Source: Epiperipatus broadwayi | Lineage: Eukaryota > Onychophora > Udeonychophora > Euonychophora > Peripatidae | Length of the DNA stretch: 64,000 nt | NCBI GenBank assembly: GCA_028023455.1 | Contig: JAQFVV010000144.1 | Span: 1,180,001-1,244,000 of the forward strand | Direction of reading: 5' to 3' | Shown: positions 1-10,639 of the stretch, in pieces | How the letters are laid out: each line of letters starts with the position of its first letter | How positions within the stretch are numbered: position 1 is the first letter of the stretch | Made by a program: the position numbers and the translations under genes | Notes under the pieces: generated by a model | Databases searched by the model: none | The model's input: the letters and a program-made list of their open reading frames with translations, nothing else | What the model was told of the DNA's origin: nothing

Positions 1-890
1 CGGGTGTAGACAGAAACACAACAGTTAATCATTCAATCCCTTTAGATTTAAATTATTAAGAAAAACCCAAAGACTAAATACAATTAAGCATCAAAATTAG
101 AACTCAACTTGGATTAGAAGAACTCAATAGGATCAGTAAAGCAGAATCATAATTGAAATGTTGTCACAATTTAGTTCAGAATGAGGGTATATAATACAAA
201 CTGGATTATGAACCCTGGGGACCTAGTGAGACCATGAATCTAATCATTGGTTTTGCCTGAATTCTTGGTCTCAAGGGTAGAGGTGATGGCCATGGAGGAT
301 TTGTTGATCAGCGGGATTGATCGGCGATCATCACCACACCCCAGGTTTAGAGAGATTTGACAATGTTCTCATGGCCCTCTCTGATTTGGTTGGTATTCTG
401 GACATGCTGAACCTATGTCACACCCAGATTAATTATAACCCACTTACAGCAGGGGCCAAAGCAGCTTAACCTTGTCCAAGGAGTGGGTCTGGGTTCTCGC
501 TAAATTGAGTTCTGTCTGATGGGTCATGGATAGGTCTGGGGGAGCTGCTTGAAGACTTGCCAGGTGGGCTGAGAGCTGATTGTTCTGCATGAACTCTTCT
601 CAAATGGATATAGCATCCCCTTGATTGACTAACATTTGATCTGTGATAATTCATATCCTTTTTTTGTGTTTTTTCTTGATGTTTGTACTTGAAATGCATT
701 TTTATATACCTGTAATACCTAATCTATTGTATAAGGTGGTTCTGTTGCTTTGAGCCAGACCCAGTTACAGAATATCAATGTAACATTGTAGCCTCTATGG
801 CCTACTGCTGCAGGTGATGGAATGTGGTCCCTGCACAGGTGGATCATACTTTAGTGACTTAATAAAGTTGCTTTGAGAAAAAAAAGACTC
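1..890 (+). other. Possible retroelement 3' tail or 3' UTR-like segment
   Basis: This stretch is less AT-rich than what follows and has no convincing reading frame. It ends with a polyadenylation signal AATAAA at 861-866, then TTGCTTTGAG and a short A-run at about 879-886. The tail (ATAAAGTTGCTTTGAG) resembles the 3' end of the LINE at 33.8-39.2 kb (ATAAAGTTTTGCTTTGAAA), so it may be the tail of a related, decayed LINE entering from the left edge. A processed host transcript is the alternative. The resemblance is short and could be chance. Confidence 0.3.
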
Positions 891-1675
891 GAACTTTCTC
901 CCATCCACTGAATGAATAATATATCCCATCTTTCATTTAATAATAATTTGAACTTTAACTATGTAGATCTTTCATACACCCTATCTATTTAATTCATAAA
1001 CTTTGCATTAGTTCCATACTGTGTAATTAATTTACCTATATATCCTAATTAATGATTCTCAACAGTCCCTTTTATATGTCAACTTGTAAATATTGTTATG
1101 GTCCTTGTTGGTCTTTGGGCCAAGATAGTCATTAATCAATGGAATTTCTAAACCTTATATATAGGTTTGACTTATTTTATATCCCTAGTATTATGCATAT
1201 GATGCACTGCCTTAAGGCATTAGTGTAATCTTCGATTTTATTTTTATTTATTTATGTTTCTTTCTTACTTTCATTAATTTGCCTATCATAATTTTATTGT
1301 GCAGCTCTTGAGACTTTGTTATTGATCTAATACAACTTTTGATTTTTCTATATACATGGTTTGCATACCACATTTATATGTATTCATTGAAACTTTCTTA
1401 TTGACCTAATTTTATGCTATTATTCATTTCTCTTGTATCTGCTCTAAAGTGTAAATAAAGTTTTAATTTTGAAGGTACAAGAATATAATGCAGTTGATTA
1501 TTAAAATATATTTCTAATTTATATATATATATAAGGAGGATATATTTGGAGTAGAAATTTTTAAATATTTCATTATCTAAATTTCATTTTAGATTTTTCT
1601 CATTAATTCTCTCAGTTTCTCTAGCTGCCCCATACTGTTATTAGAAAGTTTACATATTTTACTTTGATAATTAAT
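891..1675. other. AT-rich intergenic DNA
   Basis: Nothing recognisable on either strand. Short homopolymer and TA runs only. Confidence 0.6.
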
Positions 1676-1737
1676 ATTTCTCCGGATCGTTATAACTGGC
1701 CCCATGTTGGGTGCCAGTTATAACAATCTGGAGAAAT
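1676..1737. repeat. 25-bp inverted repeat (hairpin)
   Basis: Arms 1676-1700 and 1713-1737 are complementary at 23 of 25 positions and enclose a 12-base loop. The stem contains GTTATAACTGGC. Read on the minus strand the centre is TGGCACCCAACATGGGGCCA, which has the TGGC-start look of a retroviral-type primer-binding site next to an LTR end. It could be the remnant of an LTR/PBS junction. No LTR pair is visible, so only the hairpin itself is certain. Confidence 0.6.
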
Positions 1738-3130
1738 GGACTTTAATGTGATCTGCACTACAGGGCGCCACTAGGCATTTGAACCTAGAAAATTTATAAA
1801 GTAGGCAGATACATAAGTTAAAAAAAAATTTTTTTTTTTATATATTTTGATTTAATATATTTTGATTCCGGTCTTTAGCCCATTGTCACTAGCTCAGGGA
1901 GTAGCAGAGATTTATATTTATAATAAATTCTTATCTAAGAATATATAAAAAAAGAATAAAATAAGCCACTGCCAGTAATTAATAACGCACAAACATTTAT
2001 TTACGCACATATATAAAATTTAGGATTATTTTAGAATAACCTTTACTTTGGATTTTAACTTGATTTTAGAATTTAAATTTACATTTTAATTTTTATAATA
2101 TTATAAGTTTACATTTTAATTTTTTATAAGTTTGCACAGATGGGTTTATAAAATGTGTTTTTAATGTTGAGTACGCGGTCAAAAAACATTTCAAAATAAA
2201 CATAAATGATCAAAATACAAAGTCATTGATACCGTCAATTGCATAGGGAATACAAGAAACCCAATGGTGTTCATCATAAGACACCGCATTGACACCAATA
2301 ACTTAAAAGACATCTGACATAAATACATCTTAGATACTCACCGTAAGGTATCAGTATTTACCGAATGTCTATATATTTTGATTAAATATGAAAACCAAAA
2401 ACATAATCAACCAGTAATGAACCCATGCAAGCATCTATACCCAACTTATTTAGAGTGTCGAGTATGAATAGATTACATAGATTTGAAAAGAAAATATTCA
2501 ATCCTTGTTTAACCTTAGGCCAAAGGTTCGCAGTCAAACCAAACTTCAATCCATCTGATATATCGATGTGTTCAATGTAATACGAATACGGCAGCACAAT
2601 TAGGTTGAGAGAAGAAACTGCTTCTTGTCAGATAGGAATATTACATCTATCTGACGATGAGAGCAATAAAAAAACTCCATAGGAAGGAACTGCGGTCTCC
2701 GTCTTATAATTCCTCCCATAGGCAAAATGAGTGTGTGCGGCGTATAATAGCGATTCTGCCTGTAGCAAATCCTGTACTACATCTACTAATTACACCAATA
2801 TATCCAATCCATTGACCTAATTGAACTACGAAACGAATAACCTAAGATTACCCTCCCCTAATATAACTTTACAAATCTATATAGCCATTCACGCCCGACT
2901 TAAGTTTAATATTTATATAGTTTAATTTATCGAAAAACAGAAATCATAATAAAAAGTTAAAGTAACAAATAAATAAATAAATAAATAAATGGAAATGATT
3001 TTACAAAAGAAATACATTAAATAAAATTATAATTAATTAATAAATAAAGTTGGTCAGATAGGATTCTATTGCAATTATTTTAAATACGGAAAGTTTTTAA
3101 TTTAATGTTCATTAATTATAAAGTTCTTAC
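1738..3130. other. Intergenic DNA with AAAT microsatellite
   Basis: Contains an AAAT-type tetranucleotide run at about 2968-2992. 2160-2760 is somewhat less AT-rich, with several short open frames on the minus strand (one of 71 codons at 2382-2597) that show no recognisable domain. A good-looking minus-strand splice donor, ACG|GTGAGTAT, lies near 2350 without a convincing exon before it. Confidence 0.45.
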
Positions 3131-3217
3131 GGTTTTAAACAGTTCATTTTTATCCGTTGCTTGCTGTTTGAACGTGAATTCCCACACCGTGCTAAAGAGA
3201 TTGGTTGAGTTAGCCAT
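3131..3217 (-). CDS. Candidate first coding exon (29 codons), unidentified gene
   Basis: On the minus strand an ATG at 3217-3215 opens 29 codons beginning MANSTNLFSTVWEF. They run without a stop to a plausible splice donor, ACC|GTAAGAAC, with the GT at 3130-3129. The exon is 87 nt and ends in phase 0. Composition is less AT-rich than the surroundings and codon use looks protein-like. The upstream region on the same strand contains a CRE-like site and a short hairpin, as expected of a promoter. I recognise no protein family and could not find exon 2 at lower coordinates. It could be a chance short frame. What is seen is the frame plus donor; that it is a gene start is inference. Confidence 0.3.
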
Positions 3218-3445
3218 TGTTTTTTATTTATCCGGAGGTCTTTTAGTTTAGCTGGTCCTTAATGTAGAAAAAATGATGTCATTTCTTTTTTTTAACAAAA
3301 CTGAAGGGATTGAAGAGTGCGTCTTTTCAATCCCTTCCCCTTCAACTCCGCACTAACACATATAGTCACATCATAATAACTAACTAATAATTTCCAAACT
3401 TCCTTTTATATTTATTTTAAGGATTCAAATGACATTACGTCATTG
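3218..3445 (-). promoter_or_regulatory. Candidate promoter region with CRE-like site
   Basis: This lies directly upstream, on the minus strand, of the candidate first exon. It holds a full CRE/ATF-type core TGACGTAA (plus strand TTACGTCA, 3435-3442) and an 11-bp inverted repeat (AAGGGATTGAA / TTCAATCCCTT, about 3304-3340). No TATA box is obvious at the right spacing. The site matches are short and could be chance. Confidence 0.25.
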
Positions 3446-3834
3446 ATGTGATGGTTCTTTTGCTGAGGTCCGATTCCATTGTTTTTCTCTCCTATCTGAC
3501 TCTTGCTTATACATCTAAATGCCCAAAGGCTAGTTCACTTTGACTAATTAAAATAATCATTTCCATTTCTGATTAATTAATGTGTTTTCCAAACTTAAAG
3601 ATATTTTTATCTCTAAATCTTTTTGTTGAAAGATTTAGTTTTTCTATTTTTAATAAAGTTTTATTTTAATAATTTTTTTTATCTGTGCAATTTTATATAT
3701 ATACGAGTTTAAGACATTTAATTTCAATTTTTTAATTCTTAACAAAAAAAAAAGAAGTTTTATTTGCAAACTTTTATTCTTTTCATGTTTACTAATAAAA
3801 AAAAACAATGTAACTTATGTATGTGCCCATTACA

Positions 3835-3868
<34 letters not shown>

Positions 3869-4161
3869 TTCATTTTTTGATGTATGAATACCAAATAAAG
3901 TTTTTATTAATTCTTCCCATATCTTTAACTGTCCTCTTGAGTTGGTAGAAAGTGTGATAATTAAAATATATTTATGTAACATCACTAAAGAATATAATTT
4001 TTATTAAATATAATAAACAATAATTTTAAATTAAATAAATAATTTTATATTTTTCATGTGATAATTTTTAAAATGGTTATAAAATTTTTTCGTCATTGTA
4101 TTATATGAAGTGAGAAGTAAGTTTAAATAATTTAAGATATATTTATTCAATAAAATTTTAC
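3446..4161. other. AT-rich intergenic DNA with TA/GT microsatellite
   Basis: A (TA)n(TG)n tract lies at about 3834-3868. No gene-like frame was found. Confidence 0.5.
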
Positions 4162-4298
4162 CTGGATTACCAAAAACTAATCTTTTCATTTCTTTAGTAT
4201 GTATTTCAATATGCAGACCACATTGTACTTTATCAGTGAGAAGATACTCAAAGGGAAATGGCAAAAGTTGATCAAATTTAATATTTCTCTTGCTGTAC
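4162..4298 (-). CDS. Candidate internal exon, unidentified
   Basis: The minus strand carries an open segment of about 45 codons (including KFDQLLPFPFEYLLTDK and EMKRLVFGNPG). It ends at a good donor, CCAG|GTAAAA, with the GT at 4161-4160. An AG acceptor at 4300-4299 fits, although the preceding stretch is not pyrimidine-rich. The residue mix looks like a real soluble protein rather than a translated AT-rich frame, but no family is recognised. Decayed similar sequence seems to recur at about 4.36-4.65 kb, which suggests local duplication. It is upstream of the 3.2-kb candidate exon on the same strand, so the two need not belong together. Confidence 0.25.
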
Positions 4299-4683
4299 CT
4301 GTGACCTTTTCAAATTTATCTTTTATGTCTTAAATATATTTAAACTGACATCTGAAAAGTGTCAATTTCATAGTGAAAGTTTATTAAATTCAGTAGTATT
4401 TCTTTTGCTATGCCAGCACTATTTTAAATTTTATCTTAACATGTGTTAAATTAAATATATAGTTAAACCGAAATCTTAAATTTTTACCAAATTCATTATT
4501 ATAACTGATGTAAATTATCTTAAAGTAATTAAATTAATTTAAAATATATTTGCATAATCAAATTTTACCTAACAAAAATTATACTTTTTATTTCAAAAAC
4601 TTTTCAATTCTGTAATCTTTTAATCAGTGTTGCCCTCTTTTTAGTTTTTTATGATGTCATTTTAAAACTATTATGATATATAT

Positions 4684-4783
4684 TTTCCATACATTTTTAT
4701 ATTACAAATTATAAATTGTTTAAAATAATTAAATTTCCATACATTTTTATATTGCAAATTATAAATTTTTTAAAATAATTAAA
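4684..4783. repeat. Tandem duplication, two 50-bp units
   Basis: Two adjacent copies of a 50-bp AT-rich unit starting TTCCATACATTTTTATATT. They differ at only a few positions. Confidence 0.8.
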
Positions 4784-5086
4784 GCAAAATTTTATATGTC
4801 AGTAAAATTCTAAACAAAAAAAAAAATAATGCGTTCAAGATTGGTGCTATACTTGTTGAGTTATAAAATCACAAACAAACAAATAAACTTTCACATTTTT
4901 ATAGTAATATAGATTTACATATATTCAGTACAATCTATGTTTTCACAACATTCCTGGCTCATTATCTGTGACTGGAAAAAATAATAAAATCTAAAGCAGA
5001 AGTTAATAAAAAATAAATTTCACCCCCTCCCCACCTCATAGTGGAAGATGTATTATATATGTTTTCAATATATAGATTTATTATAT

Positions 5087-5092
<6 letters not shown>

Positions 5093-5151
<59 letters not shown>
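5093..5151. repeat. (TA)n microsatellite
   Basis: About 29 uninterrupted TA units. Confidence 0.97.
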
Positions 5152-5153
<2 letters not shown>

Positions 5154-5200
5154 CAATGAATAAATAGTTTCATATTGTAATAGTCTGGTCTATGACATTG

Positions 5201-5441
5201 GAAGAGAGGGTTGCATATAACTATAATTGGACCTGGGATCTTCAGGTAGGATGCTGGACACAACACATTGAAGCACATAACCTATGAATGCCCCCATTTC
5301 TAATAGACCAGCTCAACAGTCATTTATTAAATCTAGATGCAATTTGAGTCAGTTCATCCACATCTCACCCCTTCTTTTAGTTCCTTTATGCGTCAGTATT
5401 AGAACTCAGAGAGAATTTGCCTTTGACTCCATTAACAGGGA
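5201..5441 (+). repeat. Dispersed repeat R1, copy a
   Basis: About 240 bp that is clearly alignable with 62422-62663. Shared blocks include GGTAGGATGCT and TTCATCCACATCTCACCCCT. In both copies the second half is open in the same frame, with the shared peptide block FIHISPL. That is compatible either with a decayed coding piece of a mobile element or simply with young repeats. No terminal inverted repeats or target duplications are evident. The family is not recognised. Confidence 0.6.
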
Positions 5442-6854
5442 TGTACCTATGCAGACTGATAATTAGACTATTTTGTAAAAGTTAATATTAGAGAATGTAT
5501 TAACCTAAGATCCCTGTAACATAATTATAAAAAAGTGATGTGTATGTGTGTATATATAAGGCATTGGCTGTATTGCTGAATGCAACGATCGATTTAGTAA
5601 ACCAAAGAGACTATGTGAATTCAACAGATTTTATAACATTTGTTTTGTACAAAAAAAGTGATAACATTAAAGATTTAAATTAATCTGTAAGTTTAAATTA
5701 TATTTACAAATATTGTTAATAATAATAAAAAAATTAAATATTTACATGTAGTTTAAGTGTCAGTGATGAGTATCTATCATGTCGATAATTTAATAATCTA
5801 CATTTACCAAACCTGTGTCCCAATGATAGATATCCCTGTTTATGGCATCATTATATGCAAGATGATGATAATAATAACAAAATTAATAAGATTCTTTTAA
5901 TAAAATTGAATCTAACTAGCGAAATTATATTTACATTTGATACATATATATATACATATTGGTTACAGTTTGATTCCAGTTGTTACAGGTTGATTAGTAT
6001 GAAGACCTCCCTCCTTTACTAGGTCATATGTAACCCCTACTATGATAGAAAAGTAGATTCATTCAGAGGGTTAATCATTCATACTGAAAAATATATATTG
6101 TAACAACAGTTTGTTAAACAAACATATAACATTGTTCTGTCAAAGTATGTGTAATTAATATTCTATAAGTAAAATTCTTACCTCCAGTCCCAAATAATGA
6201 TTATGAACGAAAGTCAAATACTACAGGAGGAGAATAAACCTAAATTTTATTTTTAAAAAAATCAACTAAACTAAATCTCTCCCCACTCTCCTTGTGCTCT
6301 TTTAAAGTGGACTGTTCCAAAATGTTGAATTGAGGTGTTTTATGTTCTGAGTGATAAGAATAAAAAAAAAAGTGTACATAGGTGTTTAAAAATAAAAATC
6401 ATAATATATAACAAACAATTTCATTAAATCAATTAAATTGAATTTGTGAGTAGACAGAGTTCTGCGTAGGTCACAGTTCATAATTTTTAATGAAATTTCC
6501 TCCATGCAGGCCATCCGTTGTTTCCTCTTATCTATGTACAAATATTTTACGCTGGGCAAAAAATAATTTATTAGGCATTTTGAATATAGACAATACAGAT
6601 ATTTAAACTTTCATGGTTAGTAGATCAATGATCCCACCAATGACAATCAATTCCTTTAGCCAGACCAGATTGTATTAATTCAATATATAAAAGTTTTAAA
6701 TTGATTGCAGTTCACAGTTAAAAAAAGAAAACTTTATATGCAGTAAAAATCAAATTATTCGCTCATTTTTTATGTTGGCTATATACATATACTTCTGAAT
6801 TCACAATTGATTAGATATTTTGTTTTGATTTCTTTCCTTTTCTTTTAAAAGTTT
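5442..6854. other. AT-rich intergenic DNA
   Basis: No gene or repeat boundary recognised. Confidence 0.5.
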
Positions 6855-8230
6855 GAAATGGTGGTTGTTTTACAATAGCGTGTTGAAACCGTCAGAGGGT
6901 GGGCTTTGTTTGTAAACAAAGATAAATATAATGTTTACAGGGCCGCCGCCGGGTTTGTTTATTATCACATTTCAAAGTAAAGTAATATCAAATAAATTTT
7001 GAAATACGCAACAACAACAAATAAAAAAAAATATGCAGAAATCAAAAAATTGAATTTAAAAAAGTACTTAATTTTTTTTTTTTTTGTTATTCTTTTCATT
7101 ACTTATATTGGGGGGGGGGGGCAGGAATTCTTTCTTTTTTTTATATGTATGTTTTTGATTTTGTTGATCACATTTAACCAAAACTACTATCTATCAAATA
7201 ACAATTTTTGGAACGAAAACAAACAAACAAAAAAAAGGGTACATCGATCGAAATGAATTTTAAAAAGTAGTTACTTTTTATTCTTTCTCATTACTTACAT
7301 TTTTTGTTAACGGCGGTGGTCGAGTATTCTACGACAAAATCAGCTTCTTTTTTTTATATTTTTGTTGTTTTATAATAAATTACAAATACCAAATCGATTT
7401 CCATTTAACAGTACCAAACATTTACAACCGAAAGGTCCAACTTTGGGAAAGGCGGTGGGGGTGAGTGGTTACAATTCCTAAGTGAATGTAACGCTCCAAC
7501 TTGAGGGTTGGCCATCTTTTTACCGTAATTACTAAAAACCCCACATAAATATATTTATGGCAACTAAAAGCAACTTTTAGGGCTGTTCAGGAACAGCACC
7601 CATGCAGCTTCAAAGCTCTTTTTTTTGTTTGATAACCCATTTCCAGCAGCAGCAGTCAGAGAATCTTTGACATTCGCAGCATTCCGATTTCAGCCATTCG
7701 ATGAACCTCACCATTGTTCTCACAGAAACGGGACTTAGAGTGTGATTTGATCCAAATCACGCTGGAATCCTACACTTGCCGAATTTTTTGAACAGGAAAT
7801 GGGGGCTAGGGAAACATGAGACTCTGCTGATAATTGTTAGTAAACATTCCTAAAAGATGGCAGTTAGAGGGGGAGGTGGTCGTAATGAATATTAAAATAG
7901 TTCTGACAATCGAAATTCCAGACACCCTCACCTGATACTGTAGCCAAAAGTGAAATGTGATCACACATCGAAAATGCTTAGCACAAATCTGAGTTGTAAG
8001 CTGACACGATAGCTTCTGTGGCAGATTCAATGTCATGTTTCTGTGCATTAGCGTAGAAATAGACACTAAGCAGCCACCCTGTACCGAACGGACTATTTCT
8101 AGGCTTACGCATTAGAAATAGAACGCTCGCTAGTGGTGCTAGGCCACCTAAATGGCATATTTCTTTGCACTATCACAGAAATAATGCCTCCGGTGGTTTC
8201 AACATGCTATTGTAAAACAACCGAAATGAT
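6855..8230. mobile_element. DNA-transposon-like element with 28-bp TIRs and 8-bp TSD, superfamily unassigned
   Basis: Terminal inverted repeats lie at 6863-6890 and 8195-8222 (start GGTTGTTTTACAATAGC). They match at 27 of 28 positions. The flanking octamers GAAATGGT (6855-6862) and GAAATGAT (8223-8230) differ at one base and look like an 8-bp target duplication. The 1.36-kb interior is GC-richer near the right end and holds no transposase-like frame, so this is probably a non-autonomous derivative. Eight-base duplications occur with hAT, P, Merlin and Zisupton-type transposases, but the termini are not the CAG...CTG of hAT. The call rests on the inverted repeats and duplication. The superfamily is open. 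Confidence 0.65.
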
Positions 8231-9435
8231 TTTCTAGGAATTCATCTTATTGTGAAAATTAACCTGCTTATTCTATTTAGGTTAAAAGTTATAATTTCTT
8301 CTAATCTCATGTTAAAATTACATTTTTAAAATTAAGATATTGGAACAAAAGTGTCCATTTTATATGGTGTTCAAAATCTCTTGTCTGAATGAAGTTAGCT
8401 TTCTATAGCAAACATATAATTTTGAAGAAGACACACTTGCTTTTATAGTCAATGTCGTTTCCATTTCTTTATACATGAAATCTTTCATTTCCTTTTTACT
8501 TTCGGTACGTATCTATTGTTATGTAGATATTATTGCAATAATCAATTCAAGAAATTATGTAACACATTATTATTTCATTCTTATATTAGGTTGTTTGGAA
8601 AAGTACTTGATCATTACCATGGCTAACCTGTTCTAGTGTGTGTCATTGTTTTATTCACATTTATAACATACAACACATTTAGCACAATTTAAGTGTTGTT
8701 ATATATATATATATTATTTGTATTAATTATTTTAATGTTTAATCTTACTCATTTTAATAATTGGGATTTTCTTCATTTCATATATATATATATATGTAAT
8801 ATCTATTTAGACATGATTCATTATTAAGTAACTTAATAAAGTATTGATTTATTATGCCTCTGTACATGTGCATATCTTGACTCAAATTTGATAAGCAATA
8901 AATTAGAACATATATTTCATATGCTGGCAAAACTTATTAGTCTAGTCAGGCGTAAGTCTTGACTGGACATAACCTAACATCACAGGTAGTTAAAGGTTGG
9001 TGTGGGTATGGTTATAAATTATCCTCACTATATCTAACTTTACTAGAAAGTGTCAAAAAAAAAAAGAAGAAAGAAGTTAGATTTATTAATCTACACTTAT
9101 TTTGAATAACAATTGTAATTTAATATTGATAATTAATATAAGAAAATACCAAAGAAAGAAGTTATTGATATAAGAAAATACCAAAGAAAGAAATTAAGTT
9201 TCCTAGTAAAGTCACAATTACAAACAAATATTGGGAAATTATGACTACAAAATGAAACTATTCCAGCTAATAATAAACCTTAAAATAAGACAAATTTACC
9301 CAGCGTGAGTTGCATTTGGATAACTATTAATTTTTATGCTGCACTCTAAATGCACTTCAGTGAAGCTATATATTTGAAAAAATTTCAAGCTTAACACTTT
9401 TGGGACTTACTTGATCCCATATTCATAGCTTGTGT
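8231..9435. other. AT-rich intergenic DNA with short tandem duplication
   Basis: At about 9127-9195 a segment containing ATATAAGAAAATACCAAAGA is duplicated in tandem. TA runs are near 8700 and 8780. No genes seen. Confidence 0.5.
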
Positions 9436-9439
9436 TATG

Positions 9440-10605
9440 CAAATGTATGTAAATTATTTAACCAGCCCATTTTTTAGAAATCAAGAAGCAGGCATCTCTT
9501 CTGTTGATGGCATTAGGATTGTTCACATCGAAACATGCTTCTCTTACTTTGCACTCGACATCATTTCTCTGAGAGCACACAATCTCAGCAGTAGTGAATT
9601 CAAACATGTGATTAGAAGCTTTTTGATGTTCCAAAAATATTGACCTGCCTTTATTTTTGATTTGTGATTTGTTTGTATACATATCAGTGTTGAGACACTC
9701 TGGTAGTAATTGTGGCTCATGTCTCACCATAGTATATAGCTCTGCAGTCCATTTGGAGGCATATAATCTTGTACATGACCTGGGGGGTTGGTTGACTGGT
9801 GCCATTTTATCTTTACAGTTATTAATCAGTCTATTAGTAACTGGTGGAGTTGGAAAACTTACTTTGAAATCATTGGCAAGTTTTTTAAACTAAATTCTTG
9901 GCCATATTGGGTATGTATGACAATACTATATGTGGTTTGTCTTCTTTGGGCTGGTTGGTTCTTAACTTTTTGTAGAACTGTTTGATTTTCCCAGTGATTG
10001 TTCCACATTTGAATTCTACACTTATCAGGTCTTTGACATAGTATATTAAGTTGATCTTTCTGTCCACTTTAAATTTGCACAAATGGTGGTTTCCGAACAA
10101 GAAAACTGATAGTCCAGCCAATTTATGTGTATTCGGTGAATTTCTGCTTGAATGTGTATACCTCTAATTTTTAATGATTCAATAACCATATAGTAGTTGA
10201 AGTATGTTGAGTCTCCTTGTATTAGAAAATTTAAATATGTAACTTCCCGTTTTTCATTTTCTCAAGTGCCATTTAGTGTTAATTTTGTGAGGACCTGAAG
10301 GTCATTTTGAATACTTGTAGTTATGTTTTCAGGAGCAACAATTAATAGATCATCTACATAACATGTGTATATTATATTAGGTACTGTTGTATAGTGTTTA
10401 GGTAGAACTTGTTGCTAATAGTGATCCATAAAAATACTAGATATTATTCCACTCATCAGGAGACCCATAGGCTAACCATCCTTCATCTGATTTGCCTTTG
10501 AATGTTGTGAGTATATTGTCATTGGGCCATGTTAAAAAATCTGTTATGAAATTGTTGTTTAATTGGGTAATTTTTCTTTTTTAACTCACTATCAATTGCT
10601 ATTAA
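9440..10605 (-). pseudogene. Decayed Penelope-like retroelement (reverse transcriptase plus GIY-YIG region)
   Basis: Read on the minus strand from 10605 down, frame-shifted pieces follow the order of a Penelope-like element. First comes an RT segment (near PMGLLMSGIISSIFM). Then comes the catalytic YVDD box in CYVDDLLIVAPENI (about 10330-10372), followed by a Penelope-type linker. A C-terminal region with EHQKASNHMFEF, VREA and INRRDACFLI matches the distal part of the GIY-YIG endonuclease of these elements. Such elements copy RNA and insert at DNA ends or nicks. Several stops and frameshifts make it inactive. The N-terminal part of RT is missing where the Gypsy pol begins. The RT core and the endonuclease tail are independent supports; the exact clade is not determined. 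Confidence 0.65.
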
Positions 10606-10639
10606 TTGTATTGATTGACAGCTTCCTGTTGATAGAGTC

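Noticed and set aside
2382-2597. 71-codon minus-strand frame as exon 2 of the 3.2-kb candidate gene
   Set aside because: No acceptor in a compatible phase, and the frame ends in a stop without a donor.
4962-5278. Two minus-strand frames with Ile-Tyr repeats
   Set aside because: They run through the (TA)n tract at 5093-5151; the non-repeat ends have no domain.
7806-8066. 86-codon minus-strand frame
   Set aside because: It lies inside the TIR element and shows no transposase motif; probably chance in a GC-richer block.
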